Source: Haladaptatus cibarius D43
GTDB taxonomy: Archaea; Halobacteriota; Halobacteria; Halobacteriales; Haladaptataceae
Direction: 5' to 3'
Length of the DNA: 64,000 nucleotides
NCBI RefSeq assembly: GCF_000710615.1
Contig: NZ_JDTH01000001.1
Location: 744,001 to 808,000 of the forward strand
The position numbers were made by a program, and so were the translations under genes. This document shows, one piece after another, positions 1 through 7,018 of the stretch. Each line of letters starts with the position of its first letter. Position 1 is the stretch's first letter. The notes under the pieces were generated by a model, which was not told the DNA's origin, made no database searches, and saw only the letters and a list, made by a program, of their open reading frames with translations.

Positions 1-817
1 TGATGTTCGTGATTTGCACGTCCATGTGGTCTTCCTCGGTGTAGGTGAGCGCGCGAAGCACGTCGGTTTTCGTGACGACGCCGCCCACCACGCGGTCGTC
101 GTCCGGCGTAACCACGAGTCCGGCGTAGTTCATCTCGAACATCTTCTTGACCGCGTCCTCGACCGTCATATCGAGCGAGATGGATTCGACGGGACTGTTC
201 ATCACGTCGTACACCGGCAGGTCTAACATTCGGTCGCTGTCCCCGGTTCGTTCGCCCGTCGTCGGCTTGTCCTCGTTCCGGGTGACGAAATCCACGATGT
301 CGTGGGTCGTGACCATGCCGGTGAGGAAACCGTCATCGTTCACGACCGGGAGACGGGAGACACTATGTTCGCGCATGAGGTTGATGACGCGCCCGAGGGT
401 TGCGTCCTCCGGAATCGTGACGGGGTTCTCGGAGTAAATCTGCTCGACGGTGAGTGCGTCTAAGTTGTCGAGAACGCCGTCGAGAATCATGTCCTCGTCG
501 ATGATCCCCCAGACGGTGTCCCCCTCGAAGATAGGTGCGACCTTGCTCCCGCCTTCGACGAGGGCGCGAGCGACTTCGCGCACGTCGTCGTGCAGGTCGA
601 TTTTCGGCGCGGGTTTCGTCAGCGTCGCCACTTTGGTCTGGTCTTCGATATGTGACTGCAAAAGCTGTTTCTGCGTGATGACGCCATCGTACTCTCCCGC
701 TTCGGTGACCACGATGCCCTTTGGGTTTTCCTCTTCGAATATCGAGCGCGCTTTCCCGAGTCGCTCTTCGGCCTCGATTTCGAAGTAGTCGGTGGTCGCA
801 ATGTCAGAGATATCCAT
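1..817 (-). CDS. CBS-domain protein with four CBS motifs (partial, runs off left edge)
   Basis: The reading frame is open to the window edge, so the C-terminus is missing. The translation shows repeated CBS units: a first pair with GVITQKQLLQS and VAPIFEGDTVWGIIDEDM, and a second pair with VSRLPVVNDDGFLTGMVTT and YAGLVVTPDDDRVVGGV. Tandem CBS pairs bind adenine nucleotides and regulate an enzyme or transporter; no effector domain is visible in the part present, so it is probably a stand-alone regulatory protein. I start it at the ATG giving MDISDIATTDYFEIE; an in-frame ATG at 841 would add eight residues. It is divergent from the lycopene-cyclase-domain gene. The family call is firm, the ligand is unknown. 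Confidence 0.88.
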   Translation of the reverse strand, partial: MDISDIATTDYFEIEAEERLGKARSIFEEENPKGIVVTEAGEYDGVITQKQLLQSHIEDQTKVATLTKPAPKIDLHDDVREVARALVEGGSKVAPIFEGDTVWGIIDEDMILDGVLDNLDALTVEQIYSENPVTIPEDATLGRVINLMREHSVSRLPVVNDDGFLTGMVTTHDIVDFVTRNEDKPTTGERTGDSDRMLDLPVYDVMNSPVESISLDMTVEDAVKKMFEMNYAGLVVTPDDDRVVGGVVTKTDVLRALTYTEEDHMDVQITNI

Positions 818-880
818 CGGCAGTTTCCATGACGCGGTCATTGCTCTTGAACTTTGTCGCAGAACGGGCATTTCTGGTGG

Positions 881-889
881 CTTTTTAGA
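881..889 (+). promoter_or_regulatory. TATA box for the lycopene-cyclase-domain gene
   Basis: CTTTTTAGA lies about 27 bp before the GTG at 913. That spacing is what a leaderless haloarchaeal mRNA needs, and it supports the GTG start. Confidence 0.4.
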
Positions 890-912
890 GATACAACGCG
901 TAGGGATTTCCT

Positions 913-1239
913 GTGTTTCCTGACATTGGCGCGGTGTTCGGTTCGTACACCTATCTCGCCACCGAGGTCGTTTTCGGGTCGGTTGCGCTCTGGTTACTCC
1001 TTCGGGCCGACGCACTGTCCCGTGCAGGCAAGACGATTATCGCGTTGTATCCTCTCGGTTACGTTTGGGACTGGTACACGCTAACCATCGGTGTCTTCTC
1101 CATTCCGCTCCGAACCGGTATCGAGGTGGCTGGGATTCCGATAGAAGAACATCTGTTCATCATTGTAGTGCCCGCACTCGTCATCGGCGTGCACGAAAAT
1201 CTGCACCGGACAACGGAACGGGCGGAAACCGGTCAGTAA
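913..1239 (+). CDS. Lycopene cyclase domain-containing membrane protein
   Basis: A 108-residue integral membrane protein with about three hydrophobic helices. It carries the hallmarks of the CrtYc/CrtYd-type lycopene cyclase repeat: an aromatic-rich YVWDWYTLTIGVFSIP segment around residues 50-65 and the acidic motif GIPIEEHLFFI-like (here GIPIEEHLFIIVV) near residues 75-87. Full archaeal CrtY cyclases contain two such units, so this single-unit protein may act as a dimer or with a partner, in carotenoid ring closure in the membrane; no other carotenoid gene is nearby, so that role is inferred. The start is GTG, supported by a TATA-like box at the leaderless distance. Confidence 0.82.
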   Translation: MFPDIGAVFGSYTYLATEVVFGSVALWLLLRADALSRAGKTIIALYPLGYVWDWYTLTIGVFSIPLRTGIEVAGIPIEEHLFIIVVPALVIGVHENLHRTTERAETGQ

Positions 1240-1388
1240 TCGGTGGTTACCGCCTGAATGCGGCGAGATACGAACGGAATGCTGTCTTTCGTAACCACTC
1301 GTTTACGGCTGGTAAATGGTGAATAACAAAGAACAAACCCGGCAATGTTCCAATCCATGCTGGGTTACGAGCAAGGGGTGGCGAAGTA

Positions 1389-2057
1389 ATGAGCACAATC
1401 GGTGACTCCTCTGGCACGGGGAGCAGCGACACCAATAATCAATCGAGCGAATCGGACTCAACGGTGGCCGAACACGTTTCAGACATACTCGAATCGAATG
1501 GGTCACGGGAGCAACGGGACGCTCCCCTCTCCCGCGATATGGTCTTCGACGTACTGAAAAATCAGCGACGACGGTATGCCCTGCACTATCTGAAGCAGGC
1601 CGAGGAAACCGTCCAGTTGAGCGACCTTGCGGAGCAGGTCGCGGCGTGGGAAAACGATACCACAGTTGATGCCATTTCCGCCGCCGAACGAAAACGAGTC
1701 TACACTGCTCTTTACCAATCCCACCTCCCGAAACTCGATGATGCAGGAATCGTAGATTACAACCAAAACCGGGGAATCGTCGAACTCGCCACTGCCGCCG
1801 ACCAACTCGACCCCTATCTCGAAACCAACACACGGGACGACATCTCGTGGTGCAAACGATACCTCGGAATCGCAGTCGCCGGATTCGCCGTGCTTACCGG
1901 AGCATGGCTCGAACTACCGCTTCTCGCCGGAATCGCCGACATCGCCCTCGCCTTGCTCGTGGTCGTCGCATTCACGCTCGTCGCAGTTGCCCACACCTAC
2001 GACGCCCGACATGCGCCCTCGACAGGCGAACAGGCACCGGATATTTCAGGCGAATAG
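1389..2057 (+). CDS. DUF7344-type haloarchaeal HTH protein with C-terminal membrane anchor
   Basis: 222 residues. After a disordered Ser/Asp-rich N-terminus (about 1-45), residues 50-145 match the haloarchaeal DUF7344 pattern: LSRDMVFDVLKNQRRRYALH, a winged-helix-like core (VQLSDLAEQVAAWE), and AAERKRVYTALYQSHLPKL followed by DDAGIVDYNQNRGIVEL. Two hydrophobic helices follow at about 160-200. Proteins of this family are abundant in haloarchaea and are thought to be transcription regulators, in some cases tethered to the membrane; the target here is unknown. It is a single gene with no obvious operon partner. Confidence 0.8.
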   Translation: MSTIGDSSGTGSSDTNNQSSESDSTVAEHVSDILESNGSREQRDAPLSRDMVFDVLKNQRRRYALHYLKQAEETVQLSDLAEQVAAWENDTTVDAISAAERKRVYTALYQSHLPKLDDAGIVDYNQNRGIVELATAADQLDPYLETNTRDDISWCKRYLGIAVAGFAVLTGAWLELPLLAGIADIALALLVVVAFTLVAVAHTYDARHAPSTGEQAPDISGE

Positions 2058-2432
2058 TTCCGGGAATCTCTTTTTATGAAATCGTGTTCGGAGAGCGGTG
2101 GCTGTCGAGTGAGTGAATCACGGCCTAAACAGCAGCTCGAAAACGGGAACCGCGCCGTAAAATCCTACCCATCGGCGAAAGGTGGCGAGTAGCGAGACCA
2201 GTCGCGAGCTATTGACGGACTGTTCGAATGTGTTGGCGACTCACATCGCTCGTCACGTTACGTCGGCAGAAATTGAGTGGGTTTGGGCAGATTTGAACCA
2301 CGCCGAGACGTTCCTGCTCACTCCGCTTCGCTCCGTTCCGCGGGCGTGCGTCTCGTCTAGTTCAAACTGCCAAACACTCATTTTGGCGATGTGGCTCCTC
2401 GCTTCGCTCGTCAATTAGTAGCGCGGAAAAGT
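2058..2432. other. Gene-free interval before tRNA-Val
   Basis: No credible coding sequence is seen between the DUF7344 gene and tRNA-Val. The only structure is the tRNA-fragment hairpin at 2275-2379; short CGCTTCGCTCG-type runs follow at about 2400-2410. Confidence 0.5.
2275..2379. repeat. Hairpin element containing a copy of the tRNA-Val 3' end
   Basis: Positions 2278-2298 are identical over 21 bases to the 3' end of the tRNA-Val gene (2433-2453). The arm 2275-2298 (GAGTGGGTTTGGGCAGATTTG...) is nearly complementary to 2360-2379, and an inner stem CGAGACG/CGTCTCG pairs within it. The apex contains GTTCCTGCTC and repeated CTTCG units. An element of the same design lies beside tRNA-Gly at 62881-62987. 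Confidence 0.7.
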
Positions 2433-2507
2433 ATGGGTTTGGGCAGATTTGAACTGCCGGCCTCCTCCATGTCAAGGAGGTGTCATAACCAACTAGACCA
2501 CAAACCC
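2433..2507 (-). tRNA. tRNA-Val (GAC)
   Basis: Read on the minus strand, the acceptor arms GGGTTTG and CAAACCC pair, with A as discriminator. The anticodon stem CCTCC/GGAGG closes the loop TTGACAT, so the anticodon is GAC. The T arm ends GGCAGTTCAAATCTGCC. The gene is 75 nt, has no intron and does not encode CCA. Confidence 0.96.
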
Positions 2508-2609
2508 AGTCGGCCTCTGTGCGCATTTCTTCGTTGGCTGCATGGGTAATTGAAGGTTTCGAAATCGAACGCCGTATCCCGGTTTTATTTCGCCCACGGC
2601 TGGCGACAG

Positions 2610-2618
2610 CTTTAAGTG
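2610..2618 (+). promoter_or_regulatory. Possible TATA box of the trp operon
   Basis: CTTTAAGTG precedes the trpD ATG by about 55 bp, which would give a leader of roughly 30 nt. No attenuator-like hairpin is visible in that leader. Confidence 0.35.
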
Positions 2619-2669
2619 ATTGTATGGATTTGTGCATTACAACACGAATCAGTTCATTGGTGTTCCACT

Positions 2670-3674
2670 ATGCAGGACTACATCGAACACGTCACCACCG
2701 GACACGACCTCACACTCACGCAGGCCCGAGACGCGGCGAGCACCGTTTTCGACGGTGCGACCGACGCCCAAATCGGCGCGCTCCTCACCGGACTGCGCGC
2801 GAAAGGGGAGACAGAAACCGAAATCGCGGGCTTCGCGCAGGGCATGCGCGACGCCGCGCGGACGATTTCTCCCGACCGAACGCCGCTGGTGGACACCTGC
2901 GGCACGGGCGGCGACGATTACGACACCATCAACGTCTCCACGACCTCCGCAATCGTCGCCAGCGGCGCGGGCGTCCCGGTGGCCAAACACGGCAACTACT
3001 CGGTTTCTTCCTCCTCCGGCAGTGCCGACGTGCTGGACGAAGTCGGCGTCGTGGTCGATTCGGAACCGCCCGCAGTGGAACGCGCAATCGAACAGCAGGG
3101 AATCGGCTTCATGCTTGCGCCCGTCTTCCACCCCGCGATGAAGGCCGTCATCGGCCCGCGCAAGGAACTCGGCATGCGAACCCTGTTCAACGTCTTGGGA
3201 CCGCTGACGAACCCGGCGGGGGCCGACGCGCAGGTCGTCGGCGTCTACGACCCCGACCTCGTTCCCGTGCTGGCCCGCGCACTCGCCCACATGAACGTTT
3301 CCCACGCTCTCGTAGTTCACGGGTCGGGAATGGACGAAATCGCCATCCACGACGAAACGACGGTCGCGGAAGTCGAGGGCGGTTTCATCGAAGAGTACAC
3401 GCTCACGCCCGAAGACCTCGGCGTCGGTCGCTACGACGTGACAAAAGTCGCGGGTGGTACGCCTCAACAGAACGCCCGTGACCTCCGCGGTATCGTGGAG
3501 GGCACAGTCGGCGGCGCGAAACGGGACATCATTCTGGCGAACGCCGGGGCCGCGGTGTACGTCTCCGGCCGAGCCTCGTCCCTGGAGGACGGCGTTGAGC
3601 AGGCCGAGCAGGCAATCGACTCCGGGAATGCAGAGGAAAAACTCGACTTGATGACGAGGGCCATCTCGGCATGA
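2670..3674 (+). CDS. trpD: Anthranilate phosphoribosyltransferase
   Basis: Transfers the phosphoribosyl group of PRPP to anthranilate, the second step of tryptophan synthesis in the cytoplasm. The 334-residue protein has an N-terminal helical domain and then the PRPP/anthranilate motifs DTCGTGGDDYDTINVST (about 75-91), KHGNYSVSSSSGSAD (106-120) and FLAPVFHPAMK-like MLAPVFHPAMKAV, all typical of TrpD. The ATG at 2670 gives the family N-terminus MQDYIEHVTTG; an upstream in-frame start would add 18 atypical residues. It begins the operon trpD-trpF-trpE-trpG, the haloarchaeal arrangement in which the trpCBA genes lie elsewhere. Its end overlaps trpF by four bases, so translation is probably coupled. 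Confidence 0.97.
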   Translation: MQDYIEHVTTGHDLTLTQARDAASTVFDGATDAQIGALLTGLRAKGETETEIAGFAQGMRDAARTISPDRTPLVDTCGTGGDDYDTINVSTTSAIVASGAGVPVAKHGNYSVSSSSGSADVLDEVGVVVDSEPPAVERAIEQQGIGFMLAPVFHPAMKAVIGPRKELGMRTLFNVLGPLTNPAGADAQVVGVYDPDLVPVLARALAHMNVSHALVVHGSGMDEIAIHDETTVAEVEGGFIEEYTLTPEDLGVGRYDVTKVAGGTPQQNARDLRGIVEGTVGGAKRDIILANAGAAVYVSGRASSLEDGVEQAEQAIDSGNAEEKLDLMTRAISA

Positions 3675-4318
3675 CCCGAGCGAAAATCTGCGGCCTGACG
3701 GCGGAAGACGACCTCCACGCGGCCATCTCAGCAGGCGCGGACGCAATCGGTTTACTCGTGGACGTGCCAGTTGATTCGCCGCGGGAAATCGGCCCACTAC
3801 GGGCCGCCGAACTCGCACGGGAAGTCCCTCCTTTCGTGACGACCGTTCTCGTGACGATGCCCGAAACGCCGGAACAGACGGTCGAAATCGCGGAAATCGT
3901 CGAACCCGACGCCGTGCAGGTTCACGGGATGGGCGTCGGCGACCTCGCCTATCTATCGTCCAGCATCGACGGGAACGTCATTCGAGCCATCGACGCGACG
4001 ACCGAAAGTCCGGAACGCTACGACACGGTTGCCGACGCACTCCTCCTCGACGCCGGGAAAGCGGGCGGAACCGGCGAAACTCACGACTGGGAGCGCGCAC
4101 GGGAGCTCGTGAACTCTCTCGACTCGCCAGTCATCCTCGCGGGAGGACTAAGTCCGGACAACGTCGGCGATGCGGTCGAAGCGGTTGAACCCTTCGCCGT
4201 GGACGTTGCGAGCGGGGTCGAATCGGGCGGCGGACAGAAAGACCACTCCGCGGTCGAATCGTTCATCAGGAACGCGAAAGCACCACACGAGAAATCGGAG
4301 CCAGTTCTACAACGATGA
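3671..4318 (+). CDS. trpF: Phosphoribosylanthranilate isomerase
   Basis: Catalyses the Amadori rearrangement of N-(5-phosphoribosyl)anthranilate to CdRP. At 215 residues it has the usual size of a single TIM barrel. The catalytic cysteine is in the N-terminal KICGL motif (residue 7); the catalytic aspartate is in ALLLDAGKAGGTGETHDW; phosphate-binding loops VILAGGLSPDNV and VDVASGVESGGGQKD are intact. It starts in an ATGA overlap with trpD and ends in another with trpE, so the operon is tightly coupled. TrpF is not fused to TrpC, as it is in many bacteria. Confidence 0.96.
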   Translation: MTRAKICGLTAEDDLHAAISAGADAIGLLVDVPVDSPREIGPLRAAELAREVPPFVTTVLVTMPETPEQTVEIAEIVEPDAVQVHGMGVGDLAYLSSSIDGNVIRAIDATTESPERYDTVADALLLDAGKAGGTGETHDWERARELVNSLDSPVILAGGLSPDNVGDAVEAVEPFAVDVASGVESGGGQKDHSAVESFIRNAKAPHEKSEPVLQR

Positions 4319-5895
4319 AGCGAGACGAGTTCGTTGCCCACGCCGACAGCGATCAGCCAGTCGTGGTTCACGTCGAAACCGAACTGGACGTGGACATCGA
4401 CCCGTTGACCGCCTACTCCGCACTCGGCGGAAACGAGTACGATTTCCTCCTCGAAAGTGCCGACAAGGTCGCGTCCTCCGACCCGGACGGGGCGTTCGAA
4501 CCCGCTGGAACCGCAACCGCCGACCAACGCGCGCGCTACTCCTTCGTCGGCTATGACCCGAAAGCGGTCGTGTCTGTCGAATCGGACGAAACAGAGGTGC
4601 AGGTGCTGGACGACGACTGGAACCATGTGGTAGCCAGCGAACAGGACGCCGAGGGCGATATTCTCGACAAACTCCGGAACTCGCTTCCGGACGTGGAGCG
4701 ACGAGGATTCCCGAACGTGGACGGGTTTTCCGGCGGTCTGGTCGGGTTTCTGGCCTACGACGCGGTGTACGACCTCTGGCTGGAAGAACAGGGAATCGAG
4801 CATCCCGAGACGGAACTTCCCGATGCGCAGTTCGTCCTGAACACCAAGACACTCGTCTTCGACCACGTCGAAAACTCGCTTTCGTTGGTGTGTACGCCGG
4901 TCGTGTCGCCGGAAGACGAGCCGAGTGAGGTGTACGACGAACTGGTCGCGGAAGCGAATCGCATCGCCGAGACGCTCAAATCCGCGGACGAACCGAACTT
5001 CGGCGGATATCGACCGGACGAAGAGATTGCCGGGGCGCAAGACGAGTACGAAGACGCAGTGCGCCGGGCGAAAGAACACGTTTCCGCTGGCGACATCTAT
5101 CAGGGTGTCATCTCTCGAAAGCGAGAGATTCGGGGCGAAATCGACCCGCGGGGGTTGTATTCGGCCTTGCGCGAGGTGAACCCCTCGCCGTACATGTACC
5201 TCCTCGGCTACGAGGACAGAACCATCGTCGGCGCGAGTCCGGAGACGTTGGTGTCGGTTCGGGATGGAAAAATAGTCTCGAACCCAATCGCCGGAACCAG
5301 TTCGCGCGGCGGGAGTCCGATGGAAGACCGGCGATTGGCGGGCGAACTCCTCGCGGATGAAAAGGAGCGATCGGAACACGCGATGCTCGTAGATTTGGCC
5401 CGCAACGACGTTCGCCGGGTTTCACAGTCCGGTAGCATCCGCGTCGAGGAGTTCATGAACGTCATCAAGTACAGCCACGTTCAGCACATCGAAAGCACCG
5501 TCACGGGAACCATGGCAGAAGACTGTGACGCCTTCGACGCAGTGCGGGCGACCTTCCCCGCAGGAACCCTAACCGGCGCGCCGAAAATCCGCGCGATGGA
5601 GATAATCCACGACCTCGAAGAAACTTCACGAGGCGTGTACGGCGGCGGCGTCGGTTATATCTCGTGGACTGGTGACGCCAACTTCGCCATCGTCATCAGA
5701 ACCGCGACGATTGAGCACGGGCAAGCGGGCGAGCGGGATACAGTTACCGTACAGGCGGGCGCGGGAATCGTCGCGGACAGCGACCCGACGTCCGAGTTCG
5801 AGGAAACGGAACAGAAAATGGGTGGTGTGCTGTCGGCGCTGGAGACGATGGAACGTGAACCGGAATCTCAGCAGAAAATGGAGGTGTCCCGATGA
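4315..5895 (+). CDS. trpE: Anthranilate synthase component I
   Basis: Makes anthranilate from chorismate, using ammonia delivered by TrpG. The 526-residue protein has the chorismate-binding fold in its C-terminal half: DIYQGVISRKREI (about 259-271), IVGASPETLVSV, NPIAGTSSRG (about 323-332), DLARNDVRRVS and FPAGTLTGAPKIRAMEII (about 415-432), all conserved in active TrpE. The N-terminal half is expected to bear the tryptophan feedback site, but I cannot identify the allosteric residues with certainty. It overlaps trpF and trpG by four bases on each side. The alternative, a PabB or isochorismate synthase, is less likely because of the trp operon setting. Confidence 0.96.
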   Translation: MKRDEFVAHADSDQPVVVHVETELDVDIDPLTAYSALGGNEYDFLLESADKVASSDPDGAFEPAGTATADQRARYSFVGYDPKAVVSVESDETEVQVLDDDWNHVVASEQDAEGDILDKLRNSLPDVERRGFPNVDGFSGGLVGFLAYDAVYDLWLEEQGIEHPETELPDAQFVLNTKTLVFDHVENSLSLVCTPVVSPEDEPSEVYDELVAEANRIAETLKSADEPNFGGYRPDEEIAGAQDEYEDAVRRAKEHVSAGDIYQGVISRKREIRGEIDPRGLYSALREVNPSPYMYLLGYEDRTIVGASPETLVSVRDGKIVSNPIAGTSSRGGSPMEDRRLAGELLADEKERSEHAMLVDLARNDVRRVSQSGSIRVEEFMNVIKYSHVQHIESTVTGTMAEDCDAFDAVRATFPAGTLTGAPKIRAMEIIHDLEETSRGVYGGGVGYISWTGDANFAIVIRTATIEHGQAGERDTVTVQAGAGIVADSDPTSEFEETEQKMGGVLSALETMEREPESQQKMEVSR

Positions 5896-6527
5896 CTCGC
5901 GTGCTGTTCGTGGACAACTTCGATTCGTTCACCTACAACCTCGTGGAGTACGCCGAAGAAGCGCTCAGGGCGCAAGAATCCGGTGCGGATTCGGTTTCAG
6001 CAGTCGAAACCGAGGTCGTGAAAAACACCGCCTCGCTCGACGAGATTCGGGAGAAAAATCCGGATGTAATCATCATCAGTCCCGGCCCGGGGCATCCGGA
6101 AAACGAACGAGACGTGGGCGTTACGAACGACATTCTGCGCAAACTCTCACCCGAAATCCCGACGCTGGGCGTCTGTCTGGGTTTGGAAGCCGCGGTGTAC
6201 GTCTACGGCGGGACGATTGGACGCGCGCCGGAACCGATTCACGGCAAGGCGTTTCCGGTCGACCACGACGAAACCGGCGCGTTCGACGGCCTTGAACAGG
6301 GTTTTCAGGCGGGCCGGTACCATTCGCTCGTTTCGACTGCGGTTCCGGACTCCTTCGACGTGAGCGCGACGACAACCCACGACGGCGACGAACTGGTGAT
6401 GGGTGTTCGCCACCGCGAACACCCAATCGAATGTGTCCAGTTCCATCCGGAGAGTGTGCTCACTGCGTGTGGGCGGGAGATAATCGAGAACTTCCTTGCG
6501 CGTTACACCAACACGCCCGCCGCGTAG
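5892..6527 (+). CDS. trpG: Anthranilate synthase component II (glutamine amidotransferase)
   Basis: Class I glutamine amidotransferase that supplies ammonia to TrpE. In 211 residues it shows FVDNFDSFTYNLVEY at the N-terminus, the oxyanion loop ISPGPGHPENE, the nucleophile in GVCLGLEAAVYVYGG (Cys about 95) and the His-Glu pair in QFHPESVLT (about 183-185). The residues after CLG are Leu-Glu instead of the common His-Gln; these are not catalytic, so activity is expected. It is the last gene of the trp operon, and its 3' end overlaps a small convergent membrane-protein gene. Confidence 0.95.
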   Translation: MTRVLFVDNFDSFTYNLVEYAEEALRAQESGADSVSAVETEVVKNTASLDEIREKNPDVIIISPGPGHPENERDVGVTNDILRKLSPEIPTLGVCLGLEAAVYVYGGTIGRAPEPIHGKAFPVDHDETGAFDGLEQGFQAGRYHSLVSTAVPDSFDVSATTTHDGDELVMGVRHREHPIECVQFHPESVLTACGREIIENFLARYTNTPAA

Positions 6528-6664
6528 AGCGCGGCGACGACGAGGAGGGCGATAACGCCGAGTCGCCAGATGAGCGCGACGGCGAAGCGAACGGCGACGA
6601 TGAGGAGAATGATTCCGATAACCACAGCGACGATGCCGACTGGTTCGATTGCGAGGGGTAGCAT
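6503..6664 (-). CDS. Small hydrophobic membrane protein (53 aa)
   Basis: On the minus strand an ATG at 6664 opens a 53-codon frame ending at TAA 6503-6505. The product starts MLPLAIEPVGIVAVVIG and is almost wholly hydrophobic, with two predicted membrane helices separated by VRFAVALIWRLG. No function is recognised. Its 3' end overlaps trpG by about 25 bp in convergent orientation. The consistent hydrophobic pattern and clean ATG support it as a real gene, but 53 residues is short and composition alone could mislead. Confidence 0.6.
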   Translation of the reverse strand: MLPLAIEPVGIVAVVIGIILLIVAVRFAVALIWRLGVIALLVVAALYAAGVLV

Positions 6665-6913
6665 ATCCGAAATGACTGCGTACTGAATGGTAAACGTATC
6701 GGTGGTGTCTGGTTCGATTGCGGTGGAAAATCAGATAACGGCGGCCGAGTAAGCACGCCTTACCGTGAGAAATTCAATCATATCGGTCACTTTCGCTCCG
6801 GTCTGAACACTCTTATAGTCCTTGGCGTCTTACTCTGTAACAGGCGAAAAACGGACTCCAGAGGCGTCACTGTACAAACAAACTTGGGATAAAGAAAGTA
6901 AACTTAATTGGGG

Positions 6914-7018
6914 ATGGGTCAAATGGATTCTTCGTTACGAATGAAACGGTTCTACGCACACGACGAGTGGCGAATCGCCACGCAGAGCAGCGAAACAGCG
7001 GTGGTGACGCTCGTATGA
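6914..7018 (+). CDS. Possible 34-residue upstream ORF overlapping the nrdJ start
   Basis: An ATG at 6914 (in-frame ATGs also at 6923 and 6941) opens a frame beginning MGQMDSSLRMKRFYAHDEW and ending at a TGA that overlaps the nrdJ ATG as ATGA. Coupling of this kind is used by real gene pairs in this window. I recognise no family. It may be a short coupled peptide, a regulatory upstream frame, or chance. Confidence 0.3.
   Translation: MGQMDSSLRMKRFYAHDEWRIATQSSETAVVTLV

Noticed and set aside
2275-2507. Island bounded by tRNA-Val att sites
   Set aside because: Only about 135 bp separate the copies and nothing is encoded; the arm complement explains the repeat better as a hairpin.
5892-6527. 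Inactive TrpG because CLGHQ is replaced by CLGLE
   Set aside because: Cys, His and Glu of the catalytic triad are intact; the changed positions are not catalytic.
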